NCBI GenBank assembly: GCA_964533935.1
Contig: CAZHOG010000007.1
Span: 1 to 58,506, forward strand
Direction of reading: 5' to 3'
DNA length: 58,506 bases
Source of the DNA: RUG14121 sp964533935
GTDB lineage: Bacteria > Bacillota_I > Bacilli_A > RF39 > UBA660
Shown: positions 8,408 to 16,558 of the stretch, piece after piece
How the letters are laid out: every line of letters begins with the position of its first letter
Numbering within the stretch: the stretch's first letter is position 1
The notes under the pieces: generated by a model
Databases searched by the model: none
What the model was told of the DNA's origin: nothing
The model's input: only the letters and a program-made list of their open reading frames with translations
Made by a program: the position numbers and the translations under genes

Positions 8408-9049
8408 CTAGTTAATGAAGTCATTATCTTGTACTTCTTCATTGTCATAATTATCATATTTTTCTACATAATTAAGATAATTACTTTCTGTTTTAGCAGT
8501 TTCAAAAATATTAAATTCCTCATTACTAAAATACAACACATTATCTCCTAATAGATTATCTAGTACACTATCATTATACTCAATACTAGATAAAATGCTT
8601 ATAGCATATGCCACAGATAGATTAATATCATTACTATCTACCATTACTTCTATTTTAGCATAATTATACATAATTTCAATTAAATATTTTGAATTATTTT
8701 GTTGATTAATTTCCAAATACCCATATTTGTCTTCATATTTAATAATATTTGAATAAAAAATATTTGTCTTTTTTATATAATCGTTCTTAACCTTATTAAA
8801 ATAGCTTAAAACATCTATATAAGTGTAATACTTATACTTACCATCAGATAAAATTTCATTATAATCATTTTTATTTAAAGATTTCATCCCTTTTGGAAGA
8901 TAATATTTATAACCATTTCTTTGAGTATTTGCCATTTTCAACTCACTGTTAAGAGAATCTGTTAATATTTTATCTAAAGAACTATTATTAACACAAACAC
9001 ATCCAGAAACCATAATACCTAGTAAAACAATAATAAATATACGTTTCAT
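8408..9049 (-). CDS. Uncharacterised lipoprotein
   Basis: The protein (213 residues from the chosen start) has a classical lipoprotein signal, MKRIFIIVLLGIMVSGC, with the lipid-modified Cys at residue 17. The mature part contains LPKGM, several Tyr-rich stretches and a strongly acidic tail (YDNYDNEEVQDND). No family is recognised. The start at 9049 is preferred over an in-frame ATG 21 bases earlier because AGGAGG sits between them. It lies 13 bases upstream of the charged-protein gene, so it probably heads the lipoprotein/charged protein/DUF948/YtxH operon. Confidence 0.7.
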   Translation of the reverse strand: MKRIFIIVLLGIMVSGCVCVNNSSLDKILTDSLNSELKMANTQRNGYKYYLPKGMKSLNKNDYNEILSDGKYKYYTYIDVLSYFNKVKNDYIKKTNIFYSNIIKYEDKYGYLEINQQNNSKYLIEIMYNYAKIEVMVDSNDINLSVAYAISILSSIEYNDSVLDNLLGDNVLYFSNEEFNIFETAKTESNYLNYVEKYDNYDNEEVQDNDFIN

Positions 9050-9097
9050 ATTCAATCCTCCTATGTTCATTAATTATAACAAATTAACAATAAAAAT

Positions 9098-9126
9098 AAA
9101 ATAAAAAGATGCATCTTGCATCTTTA
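9098..9126 (-). terminator. Terminator of sigH
   Basis: A 9-bp stem (AAAGATGCA, loop AGA on the minus strand) is followed by a T-rich tract, just after the sigma factor gene. Confidence 0.75.
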
Positions 9127-9744
9127 TTTATTTCTATCTTCAATAATTTTTTTTATTTTATTTTTTATTCTCTGAATTGAATTATCAACTTGCTTTGGTG
9201 TTTGTTCAAGATTCTTGGCTATTTCATTATAGTTTAACCCTGAAACAAGCAAAGTAAAAACTTCAAATTCCTTTAAAGATAGATTATCTTCTATTAATTG
9301 TAATAATTCTAAATAATCTTCGTTTTTAGCCATTTTATTCAATGGATCATTTCTATTCTCATCAGATATAACCTCTTTTAAAGGACTTTCTTCAGGGTCT
9401 TTTTGATAATCCAATGACAATGATTCTAAAAACATTATATTTTTATTAGCTTTAGCTTTGACAATTATATTTTGTAATCTTCTTTCTACACATATAGAAA
9501 TAAATGTAGTAATCTTTGCATCTTTTCTATCATCATAGTTATTTATAGCATCAGTAAAACCAACTAAAGCCTCCTGATATAAATCGTTATATTCAATACC
9601 TACTTTTAGAGATGATAGCAAGTATTTTTTTATTACAAAATTTATAATATATTGATATTTAGAATATAAAATATTTTTTGCATCTTCATTATTTTCACAA
9701 ATCAAACTACAAAGTTCACTATCAGAATATTCTTTATAATTCAT
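9124..9744 (-). CDS. sigH: SigH-type RNA polymerase sigma factor
   Basis: This 206-residue sigma-70 family protein has region 2 with DLYQEALVGFTDAINNYD (about 52-69), the core-binding and -10 recognition helix layout, and a region 4 helix-turn-helix near the C-terminus (SLKEFEVFTLLVSG...YNEIAKNLE). The pattern matches SigH/SigF-type sigma factors that act at the onset of sporulation and in competence. Gene order supports this: in Bacillus sigH lies downstream of rlmB, and here its start overlaps the rlmB stop. ATG at 9744 is preferred to TTG at 9756 because GGAG is correctly spaced before it. Which regulon it controls here is not shown. Confidence 0.8.
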   Translation of the reverse strand: MNYKEYSDSELCSLICENNEDAKNILYSKYQYIINFVIKKYLLSSLKVGIEYNDLYQEALVGFTDAINNYDDRKDAKITTFISICVERRLQNIIVKAKANKNIMFLESLSLDYQKDPEESPLKEVISDENRNDPLNKMAKNEDYLELLQLIEDNLSLKEFEVFTLLVSGLNYNEIAKNLEQTPKQVDNSIQRIKNKIKKIIEDRNK

Positions 9745-9745
9745 T

Positions 9746-10423
9746 CTATTCTCCAATCATATTAAAAATCAATATTGCACATGCAACTGAGGCATTTAAA
9801 CTATTTAATTGTCCTTTCATTGGAATAGAAATTATTTCGTCAACATTTTTTTCAACAACTTTTGAAATACCTTTTCCTTCATTACCAATTATTAAACATT
9901 TTTTTCCACTAAAATCTACTTTATTATAATCTGTACCATACATATCAGCAGCATATGTAAAAAAGCCACTATTCTTTAATTTATTAATTGCATCAACAAC
10001 ATTGGAAACTTGTACAACTTTAACTCTATTAAGTGAGCCACTACTTGTTTTCATAACAGTATCATTTACAACTACACTTCTATCTTTAGGAATAATAACA
10101 GATTTAATACCTGCAGCTTCACAGGTTCTTATAATTGCACCAAAGTTGTGAGGATCTTCTAAATGATCTAAAATAACAACAAAATCTTCTTCATAAACAT
10201 CATTTAATTGATAATATTCATAATCATTAATTTCAATAACAATTCCTTGATGATTACCTTTTACTTTACTATCTAATACTCTTGAATCAACTAATTCGTA
10301 TTTAATATTATTATCCTTTAAATAAGCAAATATCTCGCCATTTTTAAGATTTTTGCTAACAAAAATTCTTCTAATTTTTTTAGGTTCTATTTCTTTTAAT
10401 GTATTCTTTCCATAAACTAACAT
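9746..10423 (-). CDS. rlmB: 23S rRNA (guanosine-2'-O-)-methyltransferase RlmB
   Basis: The 225-residue protein is a SpoU/TrmH-class methyltransferase. It has an N-terminal substrate-binding part starting MLVYGKNTLKE (1-65) and a SPOUT knot domain with motif 1 LEDPHNFGAIIRTCEA, motif 2 IGNEGKGIS and motif 3 IPMKGQLNSLNASVA. RlmB methylates 23S rRNA at the ribosomal P-loop. GGGGTGAAG is the ribosome site. It lies 35 bases after an unknown gene and overlaps sigH, a Bacillus-like order although yacP is missing between them. Confidence 0.92.
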   Translation of the reverse strand: MLVYGKNTLKEIEPKKIRRIFVSKNLKNGEIFAYLKDNNIKYELVDSRVLDSKVKGNHQGIVIEINDYEYYQLNDVYEEDFVVILDHLEDPHNFGAIIRTCEAAGIKSVIIPKDRSVVVNDTVMKTSSGSLNRVKVVQVSNVVDAINKLKNSGFFTYAADMYGTDYNKVDFSGKKCLIIGNEGKGISKVVEKNVDEIISIPMKGQLNSLNASVACAILIFNMIGE

Positions 10424-10458
10424 AGCTTCACCCCAATAACGTTATAATTATAACACAT

Positions 10459-10938
10459 TTATAAAACATTTGGAAATTTCAAAATTTTTCCTTTTGTTGT
10501 TTTTTTAAAATCTAAATTTTGAAATAAATCCAACATATTTTTGATATCTTCAGATTTATAATGTTTTAATATCCAATTTGCTTTGATTGTTGATATCTCA
10601 CATATATTTAAAAAGAATTTATCCACTTCATATAATTTACCTTCAAATATTTCTTCAATATATACTGTATCTTCTCTTTGAGTGTCAATTTTTGATTCGA
10701 CAAATAAGTAATTCAAAGGAATATGACACTGTTTAATAATCTTACTTTGTTCTTCAAGTAACTCATTATAACGTGTTACATCTTTTAAATAATTTGCTCC
10801 AGTAGGATAAATAGTACTTTTCTTTTCTTCATACAATGCGCGTGTTTCTTCATTTAAATAATCCCTAATACAACAAAATTCATTATTTCCATTTAAAAAA
10901 AGAGAATAATTAATATTTATCAAATATTTCTTCTTCAT
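10459..10938 (-). CDS. Hypothetical protein upstream of rlmB
   Basis: No family is recognised. The 159-residue soluble-looking protein begins MKKKYLININYSLF and contains a charged helical middle (NEETRALYEEKKS) and a Lys-rich end (KKTTKGKILKFPNVL). It has no signal peptide or membrane segment. The start at 10938 is preferred over an in-frame ATG 21 bases upstream because GGTGGTGGA lies between. It sits 35 bases before rlmB in the same orientation, the position held by mrnC in Bacillus, but it does not resemble an RNase III-like protein. Confidence 0.55.
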   Translation of the reverse strand: MKKKYLININYSLFLNGNNEFCCIRDYLNEETRALYEEKKSTIYPTGANYLKDVTRYNELLEEQSKIIKQCHIPLNYLFVESKIDTQREDTVYIEEIFEGKLYEVDKFFLNICEISTIKANWILKHYKSEDIKNMLDLFQNLDFKKTTKGKILKFPNVL

Positions 10939-10976
10939 AAATCCACCACCAATGTTCATTATTATAATCTATATTA

Positions 10977-11007
10977 TAAAAAAAAAGAAGTGTTAACTTC
11001 TTTTTTA
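10977..11007 (-). terminator. Terminator downstream of the YihY gene
   Basis: An 11-bp stem (AAAAAAGAAGT, loop GTTA) with a T run on both strands ends the YihY operon. The gap 11008-11102 before it holds no convincing gene. Confidence 0.8.
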
Positions 11008-11102
11008 GATATTACTTCCCAATATTTATAAAACAAATCATTTTATTTTCATATCAGAACAACAAGATGTACTAATAATATCTGTGTACATACTATTATT
11101 CT

Positions 11103-11951
11103 TTACTTTTTTTCAATATTTATTTGACTAGTTTTTTCCAATTTTTCTTGTTCATCATTATAATTTAAAGCAATACCAATCGTCAAAATATATGCTAAGA
11201 AATAAACCCAAAGCATTAAGATAACAACATTTGCAAGTCCTCCATAGAAAACATTATAATGTGCAAAATTATTTATATAATAAGAATATATTGCAGTAGC
11301 AATTACCCAAAATACTGCACTAAATAATGCCCCTTTATTAACATATGAACTTGGTATCTTTCTATCTGGTGCCATAGTATATAATAATTTAATAAAGAAA
11401 AATATTATAAACCATGCAATTGGTCCCTTTAATACCTTTATTATTAATGATATTTTTGCAGTAATACTTGGATTTAAATTAACATAAGATATCATTTCTA
11501 CTACTTTATTACCAAATAATGGAACAATTAATATAAATAGAAATAATAATACTAATATTAAAGTCATTATCATAGCTTTAAATCTTCTTTTAAAAAATGA
11601 AGAATTCTTAATATTATAAATAGTATTTGATGTAACAATAATAGATGCTGCACCATTACTAGCTATATAATAACCTACTAACATAGTAATATAAAATCTA
11701 GAATTAACTTTTACCCCACTTACTATTGGAACTATCATTTTTGCAATATCACTATTAAATGCTTTAGTAATAAAATTAGATATAAAATCCATTGGTAAAT
11801 TCAAAAATGAAGCAGCATAACTTATTAATGTAACAATAGGAACAACTGAAAGAACAAAGAAAAATGCTAATTGACCAGGAAGGAGAACCATATCTGGACG
11901 ATTTAATACTTTAAAAAACTTTTTACTAAATAGTTTAAGCTTATTCCACAT
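11103..11951 (-). CDS. YihY/BrkB family membrane protein
   Basis: The 282-residue protein has about six membrane helices and the family patterns PGQLAFFFVLSVVPIVTL near residue 25 and a late VILMLWVYFLAYILTIG helix. YihY/BrkB proteins were once called ribonuclease BN, which is incorrect; their function is unsettled. It begins two bases before the stop of the GGDEF-family gene ends its frame, so the two are likely co-translated. The C-terminus is a charged cytoplasmic tail. A terminator about 100 bases downstream closes the unit. Confidence 0.88.
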   Translation of the reverse strand: MWNKLKLFSKKFFKVLNRPDMVLLPGQLAFFFVLSVVPIVTLISYAASFLNLPMDFISNFITKAFNSDIAKMIVPIVSGVKVNSRFYITMLVGYYIASNGAASIIVTSNTIYNIKNSSFFKRRFKAMIMTLILVLLFLFILIVPLFGNKVVEMISYVNLNPSITAKISLIIKVLKGPIAWFIIFFFIKLLYTMAPDRKIPSSYVNKGALFSAVFWVIATAIYSYYINNFAHYNVFYGGLANVVILMLWVYFLAYILTIGIALNYNDEQEKLEKTSQINIEKK

Positions 11952-11953
11952 AA

Positions 11954-13972
11954 TTAATCTTCCTTTTTATCTTCTTTCTGATTTTTTACTTGTTCAACAG
12001 CTTCATTTGTAGCATCTTCAATACTTTTTACATCATCAGTTATCATACTATATCCAATGGCAACTCCATAATCAAAAGGTAATTTCTTGAATTCTTTATT
12101 TAATTTATGAATATATGCAGTTATTTGTTTAACTTCATATCCTACAAGGTAGATTAAGAATTCATTACCATCAGTACGAATAATATCACTATTATCAAGT
12201 TGTGTTTTAATTAAAATATTTGCAGCAGCTTGAATTTGAATATCACCTTGTTCATAACCTAAAGTATCATTAATATCTTGGAGTTTATTTAAATCTAAAA
12301 CAATAACTGCTTGTGGATAAATTGTGTTCTTATTCCAATTTTCTAAATTTTCATTTAAATAATTTCTATTTTTCAAAGAAGTTAATTGATCGATAAATCT
12401 CATTTTATCTTCTTTTTTAATTTTCTTAGCGATTTTAATTTTCTTGCCTTTTCTATATGCAATTATAATAACAACAGCAAATATAGTTAATAATATTAAA
12501 ATGTATTTAGCTAAAGCCCCAACGATACTTCCATTTTTACGTGTTTCAATATAATTACTAATACCAATAAAATGCATTTTTTCGTTATCTAAGGATTCAA
12601 AATACTTAGTCATCAGTTTTGTTAAAGTTGAATTTGAATTAACTCTAAATGAATAAGTATTAGCAAAATCTTGTGAATAGCGAATACTATAATCTCCTAA
12701 TAAATTATCTTTTAAACTTTCATATTTATTATAGTCTAGAACTATAATTTTATTATTTTTAATAGCATTTTTTAATTCTTTATCATTTTTATAAGTAACT
12801 AAATTTAAATCCTGGTTCTGTTTTAATAGAGTTAATAATTTAGAATTATTTTCAATGTATATTTCTTCATTTTTTATACTAGCTAAATTTTTAATAACAA
12901 TATCATTATCTTCTCTTGCTAAAATATAATATTTAATAATTAAATTTGAAGAAATTGATTCATAATTACTTGAAGTATCATAATAATCATAATATAAATC
13001 GATTTTATTATTTATTAATGCATTTTCAAATTTAGAAAAGCTATTAAACTTTACAAAATCAAATTTAATACCAGCAAAATCAGCAAATGATTTTAAATAT
13101 GTGGCATTAATTCCACCATAACTTCCACCACTAATAATTTCATATGGTGAATTATTAATAAATCCATATTTATATGAATTTGCTCTTAATGTATCAACAT
13201 CTTTTGATAAAATATTTAATGAAGAAGTAAATAAATTAAATTCACTTGCATTAAAATAGTCATAAAAATTTTCTTTTTTCCAGTTTTGTAAATATTTTAA
13301 AATAATATTAGATAATACTGAATCATCTGAAATATATGTATAATAAATATTTGCATCAGATATGTGATAAACAGTATGATAATTATTTTTTAATATTTCA
13401 TCTATATATAGCATTTGAGGAACTAAAATATAATCACAATTATTTGATTCATTATAATCTTTTAATAATTCATCTTTTGAGTTATATCCTACTAATTCAT
13501 TATTAGAATCAGTCATGTAGCTAGTTAGATATTCTTTAAATTCATTAGTAACACCAATTTTTTTGTTTGTAACAATACTTAAATCATTAATAATTTCATC
13601 CTTTTTACTAACTAAAACAAAATTATCTTCATAAAAAGTATTTTCTTTATTTGAAGTTAAAGAATAACCAAATGTAGCTCCTGTTACTTCTTCAGATGAA
13701 TCATGAGTTATAGGATTAATATTTAAATTATATTTTTCTTTAATATCATTTAAAAAGTCATAATAAACTCCAGTACCATCTTTAGCAAATATATTTAAAT
13801 CATTAATAACATTAACACTTATAACGCTATTTGCATTATCATTAATCCATTTTTCTTCATAAACAGTTAATCTTAATTTATTATTAAATATATTAAAGAA
13901 TATTAATAAACCAATTATTAATATAGTAGATATAAATAGTAAAATAAAAATTATTCTCTTCTTTTTTTTCAT
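11954..13972 (-). CDS. Sensor protein: two solute-binding-like domains plus degenerate GGDEF
   Basis: The 672-residue protein has an N-terminal membrane helix (about 6-26), an extracytoplasmic region of about 455 residues that reads like two successive periplasmic-binding-protein family 3 domains (about 30-240 and 260-475, each with paired YYDF/DLYYDYYD and IVLDYNKYE-like strands), a second helix (about 487-508) and a C-terminal GGDEF fold (about 524-665). Metal-site residues Asp560, Asn568 and Asp577 are kept, but the signature reads RTDGNEF (599-605), so the catalytic acidic residue is Asn603. I therefore infer a ligand-sensing protein with weak or no c-di-GMP synthesis. It lies between a bitopic protein and YihY in one operon. 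Confidence 0.75.
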   Translation of the reverse strand: MKKKKRIIFILLFISTILIIGLLIFFNIFNNKLRLTVYEEKWINDNANSVISVNVINDLNIFAKDGTGVYYDFLNDIKEKYNLNINPITHDSSEEVTGATFGYSLTSNKENTFYEDNFVLVSKKDEIINDLSIVTNKKIGVTNEFKEYLTSYMTDSNNELVGYNSKDELLKDYNESNNCDYILVPQMLYIDEILKNNYHTVYHISDANIYYTYISDDSVLSNIILKYLQNWKKENFYDYFNASEFNLFTSSLNILSKDVDTLRANSYKYGFINNSPYEIISGGSYGGINATYLKSFADFAGIKFDFVKFNSFSKFENALINNKIDLYYDYYDTSSNYESISSNLIIKYYILAREDNDIVIKNLASIKNEEIYIENNSKLLTLLKQNQDLNLVTYKNDKELKNAIKNNKIIVLDYNKYESLKDNLLGDYSIRYSQDFANTYSFRVNSNSTLTKLMTKYFESLDNEKMHFIGISNYIETRKNGSIVGALAKYILILLTIFAVVIIIAYRKGKKIKIAKKIKKEDKMRFIDQLTSLKNRNYLNENLENWNKNTIYPQAVIVLDLNKLQDINDTLGYEQGDIQIQAAANILIKTQLDNSDIIRTDGNEFLIYLVGYEVKQITAYIHKLNKEFKKLPFDYGVAIGYSMITDDVKSIEDATNEAVEQVKNQKEDKKED

Positions 13973-13991
13973 ATTATACCAACTTACTATC

Positions 13992-14492
13992 CTATTCTTC
14001 AGAAGTTACTGGCGTATTATTATTCCATACAAGTCCAGAGCCATTTACATTTTTTGATCCCATTATAGTAAATCCTTGACTAGTTTCTGTAGCATTTTGA
14101 ATTAATGAGTAGTTAATATCATAAAAAGCCAATTCTTCTTCACTAAATAAAGAAACTGTTGTTAATGCTTTACCTTCAGCTTCAACTAAAGTAATAGTAT
14201 CATTAAACTTTAATGTAACATAAATCATTTTGCCTATTTGATTAATAGAACAATCATTGATTTGTTCATCTTTTTTCATTTCTTCTTCTAAATTAGAAAT
14301 CTCTTTTGAAGTTATTTCAACACTCTTAATTCCTTCCAAACGATCTCCATATTTATCTTTTGTAGTTCCAAAAAAGTAATCTGCAGTTACAATTAAAATA
14401 AGAACTATACAGATAATTAAAATAGTTGTTAGAACAAATAATACTCTATTTTCATTCCAACTTTTTTTGATTTTTCCTAATATTTTTTTCAT
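13992..14492 (-). CDS. Single-pass membrane protein of unknown function
   Basis: The 166-residue protein has a basic cytoplasmic N-terminus, one membrane helix (about 17-40) and an extracytoplasmic domain of about 120 residues with GDRLEGIKSVEI, a coiled ISNLEEEMKKDE helix and ITLVEAEGKALTT. It resembles no family I can name. It is the first gene of the operon with the GGDEF-family sensor and YihY, spaced 19 bases from the sensor gene, so it may be an envelope partner of that sensor. Its promoter at 14518-14546 is strong. Confidence 0.6.
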   Translation of the reverse strand: MKKILGKIKKSWNENRVLFVLTTILIICIVLILIVTADYFFGTTKDKYGDRLEGIKSVEITSKEISNLEEEMKKDEQINDCSINQIGKMIYVTLKFNDTITLVEAEGKALTTVSLFSEEELAFYDINYSLIQNATETSQGFTIMGSKNVNGSGLVWNNNTPVTSEE

Positions 14493-14517
14493 TATATCAC
14501 CAACCCAAGGTATTCTA

Positions 14518-14546
14518 ATTATACTATATTATATTAAAATAAGCAA
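14518..14546 (-). promoter_or_regulatory. SigA-type promoter overlapping the ligA terminator
   Basis: On the minus strand TTGCTT (-35, 14546-14541), 17 bases, TATAAT (-10, 14523-14518). The -35 hexamer is formed by the 3' arm of the preceding ligA terminator hairpin. It drives the bitopic protein/sensor/YihY operon. Confidence 0.7.
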
Positions 14547-14567
14547 TTTAATATCATAAATTGCTTA
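14533..14567 (-). terminator. Terminator of the pcrA-ligA operon
   Basis: A 10-bp perfect stem (TTAAATTGCTT arm on the distal side, loop of six) follows and includes the ligA stop codon. The T tract is short (TATTTTAATA), so termination may be partial. Confidence 0.6.
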
Positions 14568-16548
14568 CTATCTCTTTTATTATATTTTCATCCCATATTG
14601 TTATATTTAATGCTTTAGCTTTTTCATATTTTGATCCAGGATTTTCACCAACGATAACAATATTTGTTTTTGAGCTTACGCTTTCACTACATGTTCCACC
14701 GTATGATTCAATAATTTTTTTTAATTCATCTCTAGATATAAATGAAAGATTTCCCGTAATTACAAATTTTTTATTTGTAATTTGCTCATTGAATTTTTCC
14801 TCTAAGCCTAAATAATTAGTATTTATACCCACAGCTTTTAAATCATTAATCAATTTAACATTATCTAATTCTTCAAAAAATTGATAGATATTATTTCCAA
14901 GTATTGGTCCAATATCTTTTATAGAAATCAAATCTTCATAAGTAGCACTCATTAAAGAATCAATATTCTTATATTTTTTAGCAATTATTAAAGCAGTTTT
15001 ATCTCCAATACCACTAATTCCCAACCCAAATAATAATCTTTCTAAACTTCTAGATTTACTATTTTCAATGGCATCTAATAACTTACTTATACTCTTACTG
15101 CCATAACCTTCTAATTCTTCTAAATCTTCTTTATGTTGATCTAAAGAATATATATCCACAATATTTTTTAGATATCCTAAATTAAAGAAATCTTCAACTA
15201 TTTCTTCACCAAGGCCATCAATATTCATAGCATTTTTACTACAATAATGAATCAATGCTTCAATTTTTCTTGCCGGGCAATGAACATTAGGGCAATAATG
15301 GTCAACTTGATTTTCTTTTTTTACCAATTTTGTATTACAGATAGGACAATTATCAATCATTTCAAAAGATTGTTCTTTTCCATCTCTTCTTTCAATTAAA
15401 GCTCTTACTACTTCTGGAATAACATCTCCAGCTTTTCTAATTGATACAATATCTCCAATCATTAAATTCTTTGAATTAACATAATCTTCATTATGTAATG
15501 TAGCTCTTTTTATAGTTGAACCCATAACTATAACTGGTTCTAGTACAGCGTTGGGCGTAATTCTACCAGTTCTACCAACAGTAAATTCTATATCAGTCAA
15601 TTTAGTATATACTTCTTCAGCAGGGAATTTATATGCAATAGCCCATTTAGGATATTTTGAAGTATATCCTAATTTTTTTTGAATATCCAAATCATTGACT
15701 TTAATAACAACTCCATCTATAGCATATGGTAAAGACTCTCTTTTTTCAGAAATATTATTAATAAATTCCAATATTTCTGAAACAGAAGATACTATTTTAT
15801 TTTCCGGATTTACCTTTAAACCAAGTTCTTTCATAAATTCTAAAGCTTCCATATGAGTTTTAATTCCATAGTCTTCTGGATTAGGTAAATGATAAATCCA
15901 AGAATTCAATTTTCTTTCAGCGGCAACTTTGCTATCTAATTGACGAATTGATCCAGCTGCGGCATTTCTAACATTTTGCAATAATGGTTCATTATTTGCT
16001 TCTCTTTTTTTATTAAGTTCTTCAAGAGTTTTATAATCCATAAAAATCTCTCCACGAACTTCAATGTCTATTTCTCTATTTAATTTTAAAGGAATAGATT
16101 TAATAGTTTTTACATTATGGGTGATATTTTCACCAGTTTTACCATCACCTCTAGTTGCAGCAGAAACTAAAATACCTTTTTCATATTTTAATGATACAGA
16201 TAAACCATCTATTTTCAATTCGCATACATACTCTGGTTCAAAGTGTTCTTTCTTTATACGATCTCCAAAAGAAATAATTTCTTCTTCACTAAATACATCT
16301 GGTAATGAAAGCATTGGAATATTATGTCTTACCTTTTCAAATTTTTCAATTACCTCTCCACCAACTCTTTTAGTAGGTGAATCGTCAGTTGCAAATTCAG
16401 GATTATTTTCTTCAAGAATTTCTAATTCTCTTAAATATTTATCAAATTCTTGATCAGTAATTTTTGATTCACTTAAAACATAATAATTATAATTTGCTTC
16501 ATTTAAGATATTTTTTAATTCTTCAATTCTTTCTTTAATATTTTCCAT
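14554..16548 (-). CDS. ligA: NAD-dependent DNA ligase LigA
   Basis: The enzyme seals nicks in replication and repair using NAD. Domains appear in the usual order over 664 residues: Ia NAD-binding helices (about 1-65), adenylation domain with the AMP-accepting lysine Lys112 in ELKIDG, OB fold, a four-Cys zinc finger (CPIC...CPNVHCPAR), helix-hairpin-helix repeats (LEELEGYGSKS, LFGLGISGIGDK) and a C-terminal BRCT domain (KFVITGNLSF). The start at 16548 is set by AAGGTGATT, with the upstream pcrA stop ten bases before. It ends with TGA, showing the standard code is in use. pcrA-ligA order is conserved in Bacilli. Confidence 0.96.
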   Translation of the reverse strand: MENIKERIEELKNILNEANYNYYVLSESKITDQEFDKYLRELEILEENNPEFATDDSPTKRVGGEVIEKFEKVRHNIPMLSLPDVFSEEEIISFGDRIKKEHFEPEYVCELKIDGLSVSLKYEKGILVSAATRGDGKTGENITHNVKTIKSIPLKLNREIDIEVRGEIFMDYKTLEELNKKREANNEPLLQNVRNAAAGSIRQLDSKVAAERKLNSWIYHLPNPEDYGIKTHMEALEFMKELGLKVNPENKIVSSVSEILEFINNISEKRESLPYAIDGVVIKVNDLDIQKKLGYTSKYPKWAIAYKFPAEEVYTKLTDIEFTVGRTGRITPNAVLEPVIVMGSTIKRATLHNEDYVNSKNLMIGDIVSIRKAGDVIPEVVRALIERRDGKEQSFEMIDNCPICNTKLVKKENQVDHYCPNVHCPARKIEALIHYCSKNAMNIDGLGEEIVEDFFNLGYLKNIVDIYSLDQHKEDLEELEGYGSKSISKLLDAIENSKSRSLERLLFGLGISGIGDKTALIIAKKYKNIDSLMSATYEDLISIKDIGPILGNNIYQFFEELDNVKLINDLKAVGINTNYLGLEEKFNEQITNKKFVITGNLSFISRDELKKIIESYGGTCSESVSSKTNIVIVGENPGSKYEKAKALNITIWDENIIKEIVSNL

Positions 16549-16558
16549 AATAATCACC

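Noticed and set aside
11030..11090. Possible 17-codon peptide on the minus strand with two adjacent Cys (ending CCSDMKIK)
   Set aside because: No ribosome site and it lies between a gene end and its terminator; most likely untranslated tail.
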